A stretch of 64,000 bases of DNA from an uncultured Phocaeicola sp. (GTDB taxonomy: Bacteria; Bacteroidota; Bacteroidia; Bacteroidales; Bacteroidaceae). The DNA is taken from the NCBI GenBank assembly GCA_944320885.1, contig CALUJE010000009.1:33668-97667 (forward strand). The letters are read 5' to 3'. Positions 1 through 9,001 of this stretch are shown piece after piece. The notes below the pieces were generated by a model. The model made no database searches. It saw nothing but the letters and a program-made list of their open reading frames with translations, and had not been told where the DNA came from. The position numbers and the translations under genes are program-made. Position 1 is the stretch's first letter; the number at the start of each line of letters is the position of its first letter.

Positions 1-787
1 GGTCGGCGCGGTTGGTCTTTACATCCTGGATTCTGTTGACTACATCCATTCCTTCGATAACTTCTCCGAATACGGTATATTGTCCGTCAAGATGAGGTGC
101 TCCTCCTACAGTTTTGTAAGCATTCCGTTGCTCTTCAGTAAAGCGGAAAGGATTCTGAAGCACAATCTTTTCAGCCTGTTCTATCAGTTCGTCCTGAAGT
201 TTCTTAAGTCCGGTAGAATCGCTGTTCTTACGCATCAGGAATATTTCTTTCATGTGCTGGCGTGCCAGACGGTTGAATTCAGAGTGCAGCATGTTCTGGT
301 TCATCTGTGATTCCAAAGCGTCCAGTTCTGCTTCCTTGAATACTTTTCCGGTTACAATGTAGAACTGACATCCTGACGACTCCTTGTTGGGGTTAACATC
401 GTCGCCCATACGTGCAGCTGATAAGACTCCGCGACGGTGAAAATATTTGGGATATACAAATTCTGCAGGAATGGTATAACCCGTATCTCCGGAACCCAGC
501 GTAGCGGTATCTGATGCATGTTTTGATTCCGGGTCACCAGCCTGAATCATGAAGTCTTTGATTACACGGTGAAAGAGTGTGCCGTCATAAAATCCTTCTT
601 TGGCAAGCTTGATTATATTGTCACGGTGCTTGGGGGTGTCATCAAACAGTCTAAGACGGATGTCACCTTTGGTAGTTTCAAGTAATAATACAGTTCCTTC
701 CATATTTTTGTTTTTCTTGTTGCATGCAGTAAAACCGCATATTGCAATGGTTATAATGCAGATTGTATATAAAAAAGTTTTGTTCAT
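1..787 (-). CDS. Peptidyl-prolyl cis-trans isomerase, cyclophilin-type lipoprotein (partial, C-terminus off window)
   Basis: The enzyme isomerises X-Pro peptide bonds and probably assists protein folding outside the cytoplasm. The N-terminus is a lipoprotein signal peptide with lipobox FTAC at about residue 21. It is followed by the cyclophilin core with FHRVIKDFMIQAGD (about residues 74-88) and GCQFYIV further on, then a long helical insertion rich in charged residues, and the GEVIEGMDVVNRIQ segment near the window edge. The reading frame is open to base 1, so the C-terminus lies outside. The start at 785-787 is the only ATG ahead of the signal peptide. A candidate -7 box (TATCTTTG on the minus strand) lies at 813-820. 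The family is clear; the precise partner or substrate is not. Confidence 0.9.
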   Translation of the reverse strand, partial: MNKTFLYTICIITIAICGFTACNKKNKNMEGTVLLLETTKGDIRLRLFDDTPKHRDNIIKLAKEGFYDGTLFHRVIKDFMIQAGDPESKHASDTATLGSGDTGYTIPAEFVYPKYFHRRGVLSAARMGDDVNPNKESSGCQFYIVTGKVFKEAELDALESQMNQNMLHSEFNRLARQHMKEIFLMRKNSDSTGLKKLQDELIEQAEKIVLQNPFRFTEEQRNAYKTVGGAPHLDGQYTVFGEVIEGMDVVNRIQDVKTNRAD

Positions 788-875
788 TTGTTCTTATTTA
801 TTTAAGCGTCTGCAAAGATACATGAATATTCGTGATTTTGACTATAGCCGGCATTGAAAGATAATACTCAATCTT

Positions 876-3800
876 CTAATATGGTGTGGCATCATAGGGT
901 GTCAGACTTTCCAGAAACTTGCAGTATATGTCATTCCGTTTCAGCAAGACAGGGTTCCCTGTAACAAAAAGCTGTTTTTTTGCCCGTGTGATGGCTACAT
1001 TCAGTTTGCGGTCAATCCATAATTCGTCATCCTGTACGGGAACGCTGATTATGTCCAGCTGATAAAGCTGGCTGATAGTGGTAGAATAAATAATGATGTC
1101 CCTTTGGCTTCCCTGATAGCGTTCTACCGTATCGATAGTGATTTCTTCGGTTTCGGGTATAGACAGTCTGGCCAGTTCATGATGAATAAGCGCTATCTGA
1201 TTTCTGAACGGAACAATGATGCCGATGCGTTCTTTTGCCCGGAAGGGCATCTGATTCATGCAGCAGAGTTCATAGATACTCTGTACGATGGACGCCACAA
1301 TTTTAGCCTCTTCGCGGTTTATCTTGTTTGAATCGGTCAGGGGAGGTGTGTGCGACGGGAAGAATCCTGTTCGTGTATGGGCAATGAAATATTGCAGTCC
1401 GTTGACCTCTTTGTCGGGATAAAGGCTGAAATCGATATCAGCGGTCTGATGCTTTACCGGGACAATATCAAGTTTTCCTCCATAAAAGAAGCGGTTGGCA
1501 AACGCACTGATGTCGGGATGCATGCGTCCCTGCCGGTTAAGCATGGCTAGTATGCCTTTCTGGGGATGTTTCAGCTGGAGATGATACAGCCGTTCGAACA
1601 AAGAGTTGCGGCGGTCTGTAAGTCCGATTTCCCATAGACGGCTGTCATTGACAACCGAATCTTTTTCAGACTGTAATACTACGGCTGGCAATTGTTTGTG
1701 GTCGCCCACCAGAATGAACTTGTCGATGGCGCATCGTCCGGCATCATTGTGTGCACAGAGAATACCCATGATTTGCGGTTCCAGTATTTGCGATGCTTCG
1801 TCAACGATGGCAACGTGGAAATGCTTGAGCTTGAACAGGTCAGTGCGTCCCATGACAGATGCTGTTGTACCTACGAAAATGCGTGTGTTTCCTATCGTTT
1901 GCCGTATCAGATCGCGGTTACGGCATGAGGCAATGGCATTCTGAAGCAAGCGGGGACGGTAACGTTCTTCGCACGACTGGTTACTTCCGATGCGGATATA
2001 GTCAGGTTTGTAAGAAATACTTTCCAGCATTTCACAAATTTCATCTACAGCCCTGTTGGTATATGACAGCAGCAGGATATTGTTGTCTGCCTCGGAATGA
2101 AACTCTTCGACCATGCTTTTCAGTGCAACCGAGGTCTTTCCGGTACCCGGCGGACCGATAAGCAGGAAGTAGTCGTCTGCCTGTTTGGCCTGCAGTACGA
2201 TGTCGTCAATTTGTGAGTTCAGATAGTGGTTGTTCAGTTTCCTGCCGGCAGAAATGTGCGGTTCACGCAGTCCCAGCATCAGTTCCTTTCGGGTGGAAGG
2301 AGCTGTAATGAAAGTGTATAGGCCTTGATACTGCTTGTTGTATGAACTGTCTATAAAGTCATGCTCCATGGCATACAGCGACTGTTGGGGCAGTGCCTGT
2401 ATGTTCCGTTGTTTGTACCGCAATTTGAACATCACTTCTTTGCTGTCGATGTGCTCAATGCTTCCGCGGAAAATCTGTCTGTTGGTTGCATTGTCCGTCT
2501 CACTGTTCTTTTCATACAGCAGGACGATGTCTCCATGACGGAAGTTGGGCAGGAAACTGTCTTCATAGGGAGGTATCTCCAGCTTCAGCAGTTCAATGCC
2601 TTCATTGTCTTCAACTTCTGTAATCCGCAACCCGGTCAGGATGTTTCCGTTGCTTTGCTTGGTTATGACACTGGCATTCCACAAGTCGGAAAATCCGCGT
2701 GACGAATCCGGTTGGTTGTCTCCGGTTTTTGACAGGAACTGTTCTTTGGTTATGAATGAAAAGAAATGATTGAAGTAGGCATTTTCCATTTCCGTCATTT
2801 GGTGTAACGGATTCAGCATGCGTACCAGTTTGGGACGTTGCCACTGTGTCCATAATTTAGAAGTATCATTTTTTTCATTCAGGTTGTCGGGAGTAAGCTG
2901 TGATATGATTTCCTCGCTTTTTCCCTGTTTGATAAGTTGCTCATTGTGTACAATGGCATTTCGCAGACTGATGGCACGCTGTATCTGAACCTTGGCGCTT
3001 CTTTCCAGAAACAGTCTTGGATATACCGAATAAAACAGGAATGAGTGTACTTCTTCTCTGGAGATATCCAGATTGTAATACAATATTTCCTTATAGAGCG
3101 CCATTTGCAGGGCATGACTTTCTTTTGAGCGGTATTCGCCATAATATTCGTCGGCTTTACCCGATTTCAGTTCAATCAGGTTCTTTCCGTCATCCTGCAA
3201 GAGGTCCATACGTCCCTGCAATCCCAAAGCTTCACAAAGGAAAGAAGGTTCAAGGATGGCCTTGTTCCGGTCAATGCGGCACGACGGATTGGGAAATGAC
3301 TGCATCACGATGCGCTGTATGTGTTCAAACTGCAGGCGTGCTTTGGCGAAATAATCCTGATTGATATCTGGACAGGTGCAGTATTCCATTACATTGTTGC
3401 GGAACGCTTTCTGGATGGAATCTTCAAACCGTGCAGGAGAATCGTCTGTTTCGTTGACACAGTCATCGAGAAACTGATTGGCTGCATTTCCCAGCAAGGT
3501 ATGAAAGGTTGTTTCCTGAGGCAATATCTTGTTTACTATATATTGCAGCGGGCTGTTGCCGTAATTTGTGTAGCAGGTTGCCAGTGCACTGATATCAATC
3601 AGATAGTCAGGTTCAAAGACAATGATTTCGGGTGTGAGCACTCCGGCTTCGTCACTTCTTACGGAAAGCAGGTTGAGTTGTGCACCTTCATAAAGAAAAT
3701 CGGGCAGATTGCCGAATTCTTTAGGAAACACCACGGGGAACGGTTCATCTGTAGGATGAGCCTCATCGTATGCATAGATGAAGTTTTCATCCCATTTGAC

Positions 3801-4223
3801 CGTTACCACCCGCATTTGTTTACGCATTTCACTCTGATATGCGTATTCCGGAAGTTTGCGCCATTTGTCGGGGATAGCCTCTCGCAATGCATCCGGGACA
3901 GGAGTGTCGGATATGCGGCTGATAAATTCACACAATGCTTTCAGGTCATAGCGGTAATCATCTTCTGTAAAGCTGCAGCTGCTGTATTGCTGGGCATGTT
4001 TTCCGTGAATGCGGAATATTTCGATGGCTTTCGACGGTATGTTCTTTTGTTCGCAGAGGTAGTGTAGACGTGAGAATAGATTTGAAAAGTCGGCAGTTCC
4101 CTCATTGGTCAACAGTTTGCATACACGGTCGAGCAATGTGTATAGTCTGATATATTTCTGCTGTATGGACAAGTCGTCTGTCTGGTAATGTGAGATTTCA
4201 TCGAATAGTTCGTTTCCTGTCAT
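876..4223 (-). CDS. Dna2-like nuclease-helicase (PD-(D/E)XK plus superfamily 1 helicase)
   Basis: This 1115-residue protein joins a RecB/Cas4-type nuclease to a superfamily 1 helicase, so it probably unwinds and cuts DNA ends, flaps or intermediates. Visible nuclease residues are GRMDLL (about 338-343) and IELKSGK (about 350-356). The helicase carries Walker A GPPGTGKTS (about 690), Walker B VDEAS (about 807), motif III GDHKQLP (about 843), QGRMHP, motif V DTVERYQGSQRD (about 1030) and motif VI NVAITRAKK (about 1072). A segment of about 100 residues between nuclease and helicase (around FRHGDIVLLYEKN) may be a beta-rich insertion. The start lies only 10 bases after the mltF-like stop, so the two are probably co-transcribed. 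This is the Dna2/NAM7 helicase lineage. The role in the cell is inferred from domains only. Confidence 0.85.
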   Translation of the reverse strand: MTGNELFDEISHYQTDDLSIQQKYIRLYTLLDRVCKLLTNEGTADFSNLFSRLHYLCEQKNIPSKAIEIFRIHGKHAQQYSSCSFTEDDYRYDLKALCEFISRISDTPVPDALREAIPDKWRKLPEYAYQSEMRKQMRVVTVKWDENFIYAYDEAHPTDEPFPVVFPKEFGNLPDFLYEGAQLNLLSVRSDEAGVLTPEIIVFEPDYLIDISALATCYTNYGNSPLQYIVNKILPQETTFHTLLGNAANQFLDDCVNETDDSPARFEDSIQKAFRNNVMEYCTCPDINQDYFAKARLQFEHIQRIVMQSFPNPSCRIDRNKAILEPSFLCEALGLQGRMDLLQDDGKNLIELKSGKADEYYGEYRSKESHALQMALYKEILYYNLDISREEVHSFLFYSVYPRLFLERSAKVQIQRAISLRNAIVHNEQLIKQGKSEEIISQLTPDNLNEKNDTSKLWTQWQRPKLVRMLNPLHQMTEMENAYFNHFFSFITKEQFLSKTGDNQPDSSRGFSDLWNASVITKQSNGNILTGLRITEVEDNEGIELLKLEIPPYEDSFLPNFRHGDIVLLYEKNSETDNATNRQIFRGSIEHIDSKEVMFKLRYKQRNIQALPQQSLYAMEHDFIDSSYNKQYQGLYTFITAPSTRKELMLGLREPHISAGRKLNNHYLNSQIDDIVLQAKQADDYFLLIGPPGTGKTSVALKSMVEEFHSEADNNILLLSYTNRAVDEICEMLESISYKPDYIRIGSNQSCEERYRPRLLQNAIASCRNRDLIRQTIGNTRIFVGTTASVMGRTDLFKLKHFHVAIVDEASQILEPQIMGILCAHNDAGRCAIDKFILVGDHKQLPAVVLQSEKDSVVNDSRLWEIGLTDRRNSLFERLYHLQLKHPQKGILAMLNRQGRMHPDISAFANRFFYGGKLDIVPVKHQTADIDFSLYPDKEVNGLQYFIAHTRTGFFPSHTPPLTDSNKINREEAKIVASIVQSIYELCCMNQMPFRAKERIGIIVPFRNQIALIHHELARLSIPETEEITIDTVERYQGSQRDIIIYSTTISQLYQLDIISVPVQDDELWIDRKLNVAITRAKKQLFVTGNPVLLKRNDIYCKFLESLTPYDATPY

Positions 4224-4233
4224 GGATTGTGTT

Positions 4234-5619
4234 TTATTTTTTTATTTTCTTTTTATACAAATCATGTTGGTATCGGATACTCTTTACAAAGGTACATGTT
4301 TCATCACCTCTGAAATATCCGTTTTTACATACCGGATCGTTGAAATAATGCTCGTTGCTTTTCAGCTTGAGATATTTTTCCACGTTGTCTTCCCATACCG
4401 ATGGGTCTCCTCCATATTTTTGTGTCAGTGCTATGGCATCTTTTATGTGTCCTTCGCCGGCATTGTATGAGGCAAGGATAAAGTTTATCCGTTCGTTCTT
4501 ATCTTTTATGGAAGAGAAATTCCTGTCGAGCAGGTTTATCAGTTTGCATGCCGCCTTGATACTTTCTTCAGGATCATCTTCTTTTCCTGCAGGTACTCCC
4601 AGGTTTCTGGCAGTGCGCGGCATCAGTTGCATCAATCCCCGTGCGCCGGCCCATGATATTACTTTCGGGTCAAAGTTCGATTCCGCATAGGCAAGGGCAG
4701 CCAGCAGCCTCCAGTCCCATCCGACAGCTTCGGCATAAGTTCTGAACAGTTTGTCGTAATGTGATATCTGTCCTTTTTTTACGGAGAGAATAGCTCCGTG
4801 CGTGATTCGTTTGCTATGTTCAAAATATCGCTTGCTGCTGGCCAGGTAAGCCTTTGAAGTCTTGTTCTTTTTAAACCATTCGTTTGCAGCTTGAGCCAAC
4901 AGAGGTTCATCTTTGCGTACAGCCCAAGAGGAACGCTGGTTGAAGCTTATGTTCAGGCTGATATTCAGATTTGAATAATAAGTCTTGTTCATGCGGGCAA
5001 TTTCGCTGTCACACACCGTATAGTCGATTTTTCCCAGAGCAACCCGTTCTATCAGGTCTTCTTCCGAAAGACTGTCTTCGGGAACCGTCTGGATAATCAG
5101 TCCTCCGCCCAGTTCATTGTTCAGGTTGTTCAGCCTTTGCAGGTAACGTCCCGGATTGACATAAATTTCCTTACCCGGCATTTCAGTGACATCTTTCAAG
5201 GCATTACGTCCGTTCCGTTGTACCAGTACCTGATGGGTAAGCATTTCCTCTCCACAATAGATGAGGCTGTCTTTCTGTTCGTTGGTAACAAGCAGGTTAT
5301 AGGCAATTAAATCGCCCTCTCCGTTTTGGAGTTTTCGGATAAGCTCTTCCTTGCTGTTGGCTACTTCTATTCTGAGCTTTACACCGATAGACTGTGCGAA
5401 CTGTTCACACAATTCATATTGGAATCCCATCGGTTCACCCCGATAATTGAAGTAGGAGGTAGAACTGTAAAGGGTAAGTGCCACCAGTTCTCCCCGTTCT
5501 TTTATTCCGGGCAGGTCGGTCTGTACCTTTTCTTCTTCATTTCCGTTTTTAAAGTTGCATGCCGTAATGTTCCATGACATCAGCGTGGCAAGCAATATAT
5601 AAAAGATTGTTTTATTCAT
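4234..5619 (-). CDS. MltF-like membrane-bound lytic murein transglycosylase lipoprotein
   Basis: This lipoprotein is predicted to cleave peptidoglycan glycan strands, leaving 1,6-anhydro ends, in the periplasm. It has a lipoprotein signal with lipobox ITAC (about residue 21). A solute-binding-protein type 3 domain follows (about 40-270, starting KERGELVALTLYSSTSYF), and then an SLT goose-lysozyme-like domain (about 290-440). The catalytic glutamate sits in AYAESNFDP (about 310-318), followed by the typical GARGLMQLMP and LASYNAGEGH. The domain order and the length of 461 match MltF. The gene lies directly upstream of the nuclease-helicase. A possible -7 box TACCTTTG (minus strand) is at 5661-5668. 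I leave the symbol empty because several MltF-like paralogues are common in Bacteroidales. Confidence 0.88.
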   Translation of the reverse strand: MNKTIFYILLATLMSWNITACNFKNGNEEEKVQTDLPGIKERGELVALTLYSSTSYFNYRGEPMGFQYELCEQFAQSIGVKLRIEVANSKEELIRKLQNGEGDLIAYNLLVTNEQKDSLIYCGEEMLTHQVLVQRNGRNALKDVTEMPGKEIYVNPGRYLQRLNNLNNELGGGLIIQTVPEDSLSEEDLIERVALGKIDYTVCDSEIARMNKTYYSNLNISLNISFNQRSSWAVRKDEPLLAQAANEWFKKNKTSKAYLASSKRYFEHSKRITHGAILSVKKGQISHYDKLFRTYAEAVGWDWRLLAALAYAESNFDPKVISWAGARGLMQLMPRTARNLGVPAGKEDDPEESIKAACKLINLLDRNFSSIKDKNERINFILASYNAGEGHIKDAIALTQKYGGDPSVWEDNVEKYLKLKSNEHYFNDPVCKNGYFRGDETCTFVKSIRYQHDLYKKKIKK

Positions 5620-5877
5620 TGTTTCTTGATTCTGCGCATGAAGAATATTTTCAAATGTTACAAAGGTAAGAAACTGTTTCGATTTGATACAGGCTGATTG
5701 ATAAATTATTCTGCTTTTTTAGTGAAAAGGTAAATTTATTTGCATAAAATGTACTGAAAATTTAATTGTTTATTAAACCTTTTTTATATTTGCCTACAAT
5801 ACAAATAGAACAAAACCATTTGTATAGAAAAACAGAGAATATGATTATGATTAACGAGATTACTAAAAGAATTTACT

Positions 5878-6456
5878 ATGGACTACACGAAGCAGATTGG
5901 TGAAAAAATTGCCGCCTTACGTACCGAACGGGAGATGACTATAAATGAACTTGCTGAAAATACCGGACTTTCAACCGAACAAATCAAACGGATAGAAGAC
6001 AATATTGACATACCTTCGCTTGCTCCGCTTATCAAGATAGCCAGAGCATTGGGAGTGCGTCTGGGTACGTTTCTTGATGATCAGGACAACACTTCCGGAC
6101 CGGTAGTCTGTCGTAAGGGAGAGGCTGAAGATACAATCAGCTTTTCGAACAATGCTTCCGATGCTCGTCATCACATGCACTATCATTCTCTTTCTCGGAG
6201 CAAGACCGACCGTCACATGGAACCTTTTATCATTGATATAGAGCAGAATGAAGACAAAGATTTCCATTTGTCGGCTCACGAGGGAGAAGAATTCATCATG
6301 GTGATGAAAGGAACGCTCGAAATCAATTACGGAAAGAATACTTACGTGCTTGAAGCGGGAGACAGCATCTACTATGATTCCATTGTGCCTCATCACGTAC
6401 ATGCATTTGAAGGACAGGCAGCACAGATCCTTGCCGTGATTTATGTACCAATTTAA
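5878..6456 (+). CDS. XRE-family regulator with C-terminal cupin domain
   Basis: A 192-residue transcription regulator. An N-terminal helix-turn-helix of the XRE/lambda-repressor class spans about residues 5-60 (IGEKIAALRTEREMTINELA, then LSTEQIKRIE). A small cupin beta-barrel follows at about 105-188, with the HEGEEFIMVMKG and LEAGDSIYYDS signatures. Cupin domains in such regulators usually bind a small ligand. The next gene, an acyl-CoA ligase, begins 18 bases downstream, so the regulator probably controls its own operon and may sense an acid or acyl derivative handled by the ligase; this is inference. A weak -7 box TATATTTG is seen at 5785-5792. Confidence 0.88.
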   Translation: MDYTKQIGEKIAALRTEREMTINELAENTGLSTEQIKRIEDNIDIPSLAPLIKIARALGVRLGTFLDDQDNTSGPVVCRKGEAEDTISFSNNASDARHHMHYHSLSRSKTDRHMEPFIIDIEQNEDKDFHLSAHEGEEFIMVMKGTLEINYGKNTYVLEAGDSIYYDSIVPHHVHAFEGQAAQILAVIYVPI

Positions 6457-6474
6457 AAATACACGGAAGAATTT

Positions 6475-8127
6475 ATGTTACAGTTATCAGAAAGAACACT
6501 GGGTGACTGGCTCGAATATTGGGCAGAGGTGACACCCGACAGGGAATATATAGTGTATTCAGACCGTAACCTGCGTTTTACCTGGAAGCAGTTTAACCAG
6601 CGTGTAGATAATATGGCCAAGGGACTTCTGGCGATAGGAGTGGAACGGGGTACTCATGTAGGAATATGGGCTGGCAATGTGCCCGACTGGCTTACGTTTC
6701 TTTATGCTTGTGCCAAGATTGGAGCTGTGGCCGTAACGGTAAATACCAATTACAAGCAGAGCGAACTGGAATATCTTTGTGAAAATTCCGACATGCATAC
6801 CCTTTGTATTGTCAACGGAGAGAAAGACAGTAATTTTGTGGAAATGACCTACCGCATGCTTCCGGAACTGAAAACTTTTCAGCGCGGGCATATGAAGAGC
6901 AAGCGCTTTCCACATATGCGCAATGTGATATACATCGGGCAGGAGAAGTTTCGTGGAATGTATAATACTCCTGAAATTCTGCTGCTTGGAAATAACATTG
7001 ATGACGATGTGCTTGATAAAGCAAAAAGAAAAGTGAGTTGTCATGATACGGTTAACATGCAGTATACGTCGGGTACTACCGGATTTCCAAAGGGAGTGAT
7101 GCTTACGCATTATAACATAGCCAATAACGGATTCCTTACGGGTGAGCATATGAAATTCACTTCGGCCGATAAACTGTGTGTCTGTGTGCCGCTGTTTCAT
7201 TGTTTCGGAGTAGTATTGGCCACGATGAACTGTCTTACTCATGGATGCACGCAGGTCATGGTAGAACGTTTTGACCCCCTGCTTGTCCTGGCATCCGTTC
7301 ACAAGGAACGTTGTACGGCCTTGTATGGAGTGCCTACGATGTTCATTGCCGAATTGAATCATCCCATGTTCGACATGTTTGATCTTTCATGTCTGCGCAC
7401 GGGTATTATGGCCGGTTCTCTGTGTCCGGTAGAGCTGATGAAGCAGGTTGAGGAAAAGATGTTCATGCGTGTGACCAGTGTGTACGGACTTACGGAGGCC
7501 TCACCGGGAATGACGCATACCCGTATAGACGACCCGTTTGAAGTACGCTGCAATACGGTAGGACGTGACTTTGAATTTACCGAGGTGAAGGTAATCAATC
7601 CCGAGACGGGCGAAGAGTGTCCTGTTGGCGTACAGGGAGAGATGTGTAACCGTGGCTACAATACGATGAAAGGTTATTACAAGAATCCGGAGGCGACAGC
7701 TGAGGTGATTGATAAGGACGGATTTCTTCATTCCGGAGATTTGGGAGTGAAGGATGAAAACGGAAACTATCGCATTACGGGCCGCATAAAAGATATGATA
7801 ATCCGGGGAGGAGAAAACATTTATCCGCGCGAGATAGAAGAGTTTCTTTATCAGATGCCTGGAATCAAGGATGTGCAGGTAGCCGGAATTCCGTCAAGGA
7901 AGTATGGTGAGGCAGTAGGCGCATTTATCATTCTTCACGAGGGATATACCATGGACGAATATGATGTGCGCGAGTTCTGTCAGGGGAAAATTGCCCGCTA
8001 TAAGATTCCCAAATATATATTCTTTGTCGACGGTTTCCCGTTGACGGGAAGTGGAAAAATCCAGAAATTCAAGTTGAAGGATATCGGACTGGAGCTTTGC
8101 AGAAAGCAAGGCATTGAGATTATTTGA
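6475..8127 (+). CDS. AMP-dependent acyl-CoA synthetase (fatty-acid-CoA ligase family)
   Basis: This 550-residue ANL-superfamily enzyme is expected to activate a carboxylic acid with ATP and join it to coenzyme A. The P-loop-like motif [16 protein letters not shown] lies at about residues 198-213, YGLTEASPG at about 335-343, and the hinge region [12 protein letters not shown] at about 418-429. The C-terminal [10 protein letters not shown] contains the lysine needed for adenylation. Length and motifs fit medium- or long-chain acyl-CoA ligases; the substrate cannot be read from the sequence. It lies 18 bases after an XRE-cupin regulator. A strong terminator at 8149-8193 closes the unit, so regulator and ligase form a two-gene operon. 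Confidence 0.88.
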   Translation: MLQLSERTLGDWLEYWAEVTPDREYIVYSDRNLRFTWKQFNQRVDNMAKGLLAIGVERGTHVGIWAGNVPDWLTFLYACAKIGAVAVTVNTNYKQSELEYLCENSDMHTLCIVNGEKDSNFVEMTYRMLPELKTFQRGHMKSKRFPHMRNVIYIGQEKFRGMYNTPEILLLGNNIDDDVLDKAKRKVSCHDTVNMQYTSGTTGFPKGVMLTHYNIANNGFLTGEHMKFTSADKLCVCVPLFHCFGVVLATMNCLTHGCTQVMVERFDPLLVLASVHKERCTALYGVPTMFIAELNHPMFDMFDLSCLRTGIMAGSLCPVELMKQVEEKMFMRVTSVYGLTEASPGMTHTRIDDPFEVRCNTVGRDFEFTEVKVINPETGEECPVGVQGEMCNRGYNTMKGYYKNPEATAEVIDKDGFLHSGDLGVKDENGNYRITGRIKDMIIRGGENIYPREIEEFLYQMPGIKDVQVAGIPSRKYGEAVGAFIILHEGYTMDEYDVREFCQGKIARYKIPKYIFFVDGFPLTGSGKIQKFKLKDIGLELCRKQGIEII

Positions 8128-8148
8128 TTTCTGTTTCTTGAAATAGAG

Positions 8149-8193
8149 GCCGTCTTTGTTCTGCCATTGCAGAATGAGGGCGGCTTTGCTTTT
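8149..8193 (+). terminator. Intrinsic terminator of the acyl-CoA ligase operon
   Basis: A 16-bp stem (8149-8164 with 8169-8184, four G-U pairs) closes on a CATT loop and is followed by a T-rich tract (8185-8193). It lies 21 bases after the ligase stop. Confidence 0.75.
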
Positions 8194-8220
8194 GATAAAT
8201 AAAAATTCTGCTTACATTTG
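8191..8220 (+). promoter_or_regulatory. Promoter of the thioesterase gene
   Basis: The -33 box TTTG (8191-8194) and -7 box TACATTTG (8213-8220) are separated by 18 bases, close to the Bacteroidetes consensus TTTG-N19-21-TAnnTTTG. It overlaps the terminator tail of the previous operon. Confidence 0.55.
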
Positions 8221-8249
8221 TCAGTATGAAACTATAATAGAAACCGAAT

Positions 8250-8720
8250 ATGAAAAAGATTCTGAATCCGTGGATACACAAGGAAGGATATAATTGTTTC
8301 GGTTGTGCGCCCAACAATGCTTCCGGATTGAAAATGGAGTTTTATGAAGAAGGTGAGGAGGTTATCAGCGAATGGACGCCTCAACCTCAATATCAGGGAT
8401 GGATTGATACGCTGCACGGAGGCATTCAGGCCGTATTGCTCGATGAGATATGTGCGTGGGTTATCGTACGCAAATTGCAGACTACCGGTGTTACTTCAAA
8501 AATGGAGACCCGTTATCTGAAACCGGTATCGACCAATGACCGTAAACTGACATTGCGTGCCCATATCGTTGAGACCCGACGTAATATTGTGACTGTTGAA
8601 GCATCGTTATACAGCGAAGCCGGTGTATTGTGTACTCAGGCCACATGTACCTATTTTACCTTTTCAAAAGAGAAAGCGGCCGAGATGGGATTCCAGAGCT
8701 GCAAACTTGAAGATGAATAA
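8250..8720 (+). CDS. PaaI/YbgC-type hotdog-fold acyl-CoA thioesterase
   Basis: A 156-residue hotdog-fold protein predicted to hydrolyse acyl-CoA thioesters in the cytoplasm. The 4HBT signature is visible as WIDTLHGGIQAVLLDEICAW (about residues 51-70), with the usual HGG and the acidic residue of the catalytic helix. An N-terminal CFGCAPNNASGLKM precedes it; the two cysteines spaced CxxC are common in this subgroup. It has its own promoter but lies just after an acyl-CoA ligase, so the two may act on related acyl-CoAs; that link is inference. The substrate is unknown. Confidence 0.82.
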   Translation: MKKILNPWIHKEGYNCFGCAPNNASGLKMEFYEEGEEVISEWTPQPQYQGWIDTLHGGIQAVLLDEICAWVIVRKLQTTGVTSKMETRYLKPVSTNDRKLTLRAHIVETRRNIVTVEASLYSEAGVLCTQATCTYFTFSKEKAAEMGFQSCKLEDE

Positions 8721-8787
8721 ACAGATGTCATTTTATAAGGTGTAAATACCTAATAAGTATATTTTTGATAAAAAACATCCTCATTTA

Positions 8788-8819
8788 TTTGCATGTTTAA
8801 ATTTAATCCTATACTTTCG
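8788..8819 (+). promoter_or_regulatory. Promoter of the his operon
   Basis: The -33 box TTTG (8788-8791), a 20-base spacer and the -7 box TACTTTCG (8812-8819, one mismatch to TAnnTTTG) place the transcript start near 8825, about 15 bases ahead of the His-rich leader ORF. Confidence 0.6.
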
Positions 8820-8839
8820 TGCAAAAATAATATTTGAAT

Positions 8840-8899
8840 ATGAAAATGAACGCTACATACCATCATCATTGCCCTGACGAAAAAATTTCGGTAGGCTGA
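8840..8899 (+). CDS. Histidine leader peptide (19 aa, HHH)
   Basis: This short ORF encodes MKMNATYHHHCPDEKISVG and then a TGA stop. The three consecutive CAT codons (8861-8869) are the histidine sensor of an attenuator. When charged histidyl-tRNA is scarce, a ribosome should stall here. The peptide itself probably has no function. It is followed by mutually exclusive hairpins and a terminator ahead of hisG, as described in the separate attenuator entry. The ORF is too short for standard gene calling. Confidence 0.85.
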   Translation: MKMNATYHHHCPDEKISVG

Positions 8900-8961
8900 T
8901 GGTTATGTATATACATAAAGGATATTTTTATGAAAGGCTTGCCGGATGGCAGGCCTTTTTT
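8871..8961 (+). promoter_or_regulatory. his operon transcription attenuator (pause hairpin, antiterminator, terminator)
   Basis: Three alternative structures can be drawn by hand. Hairpin 1 pairs 8871-8882 with 8886-8896, with small bulges. The antiterminator pairs 8887-8897 with 8936-8946 (11 pairs, four of them G-U). The terminator pairs 8933-8943 with 8948-8958 (11 pairs, one G-U, GGAT loop) and ends in six T (8956-8961). A ribosome stalled on the His codons at 8861-8869 would cover the left arm of hairpin 1 and free 8887-8897 to form the antiterminator, so the his genes are read. A ribosome reaching the stop at 8897-8899 would cover that strand and let the terminator form. A perfect 16-base palindrome (8903-8918) lies in the antiterminator loop. 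Confidence 0.85.
8933..8961 (+). terminator. Attenuator terminator upstream of hisG
   Basis: An 11-bp GC-rich stem with a four-base loop is followed by six T. It stands 40 bases ahead of hisG and is the regulated terminator of the leader. Confidence 0.85.
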
Positions 8962-9001
8962 GTTATATAAAATTTTAAACCAATAACTAACAAACAAAAA
9001 C

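Noticed and set aside
3321..4067. 248-codon plus-strand ORF inside the nuclease-helicase gene
   Set aside because: It is antisense to a gene with a full set of helicase and nuclease motifs; Cys-rich random-looking product.
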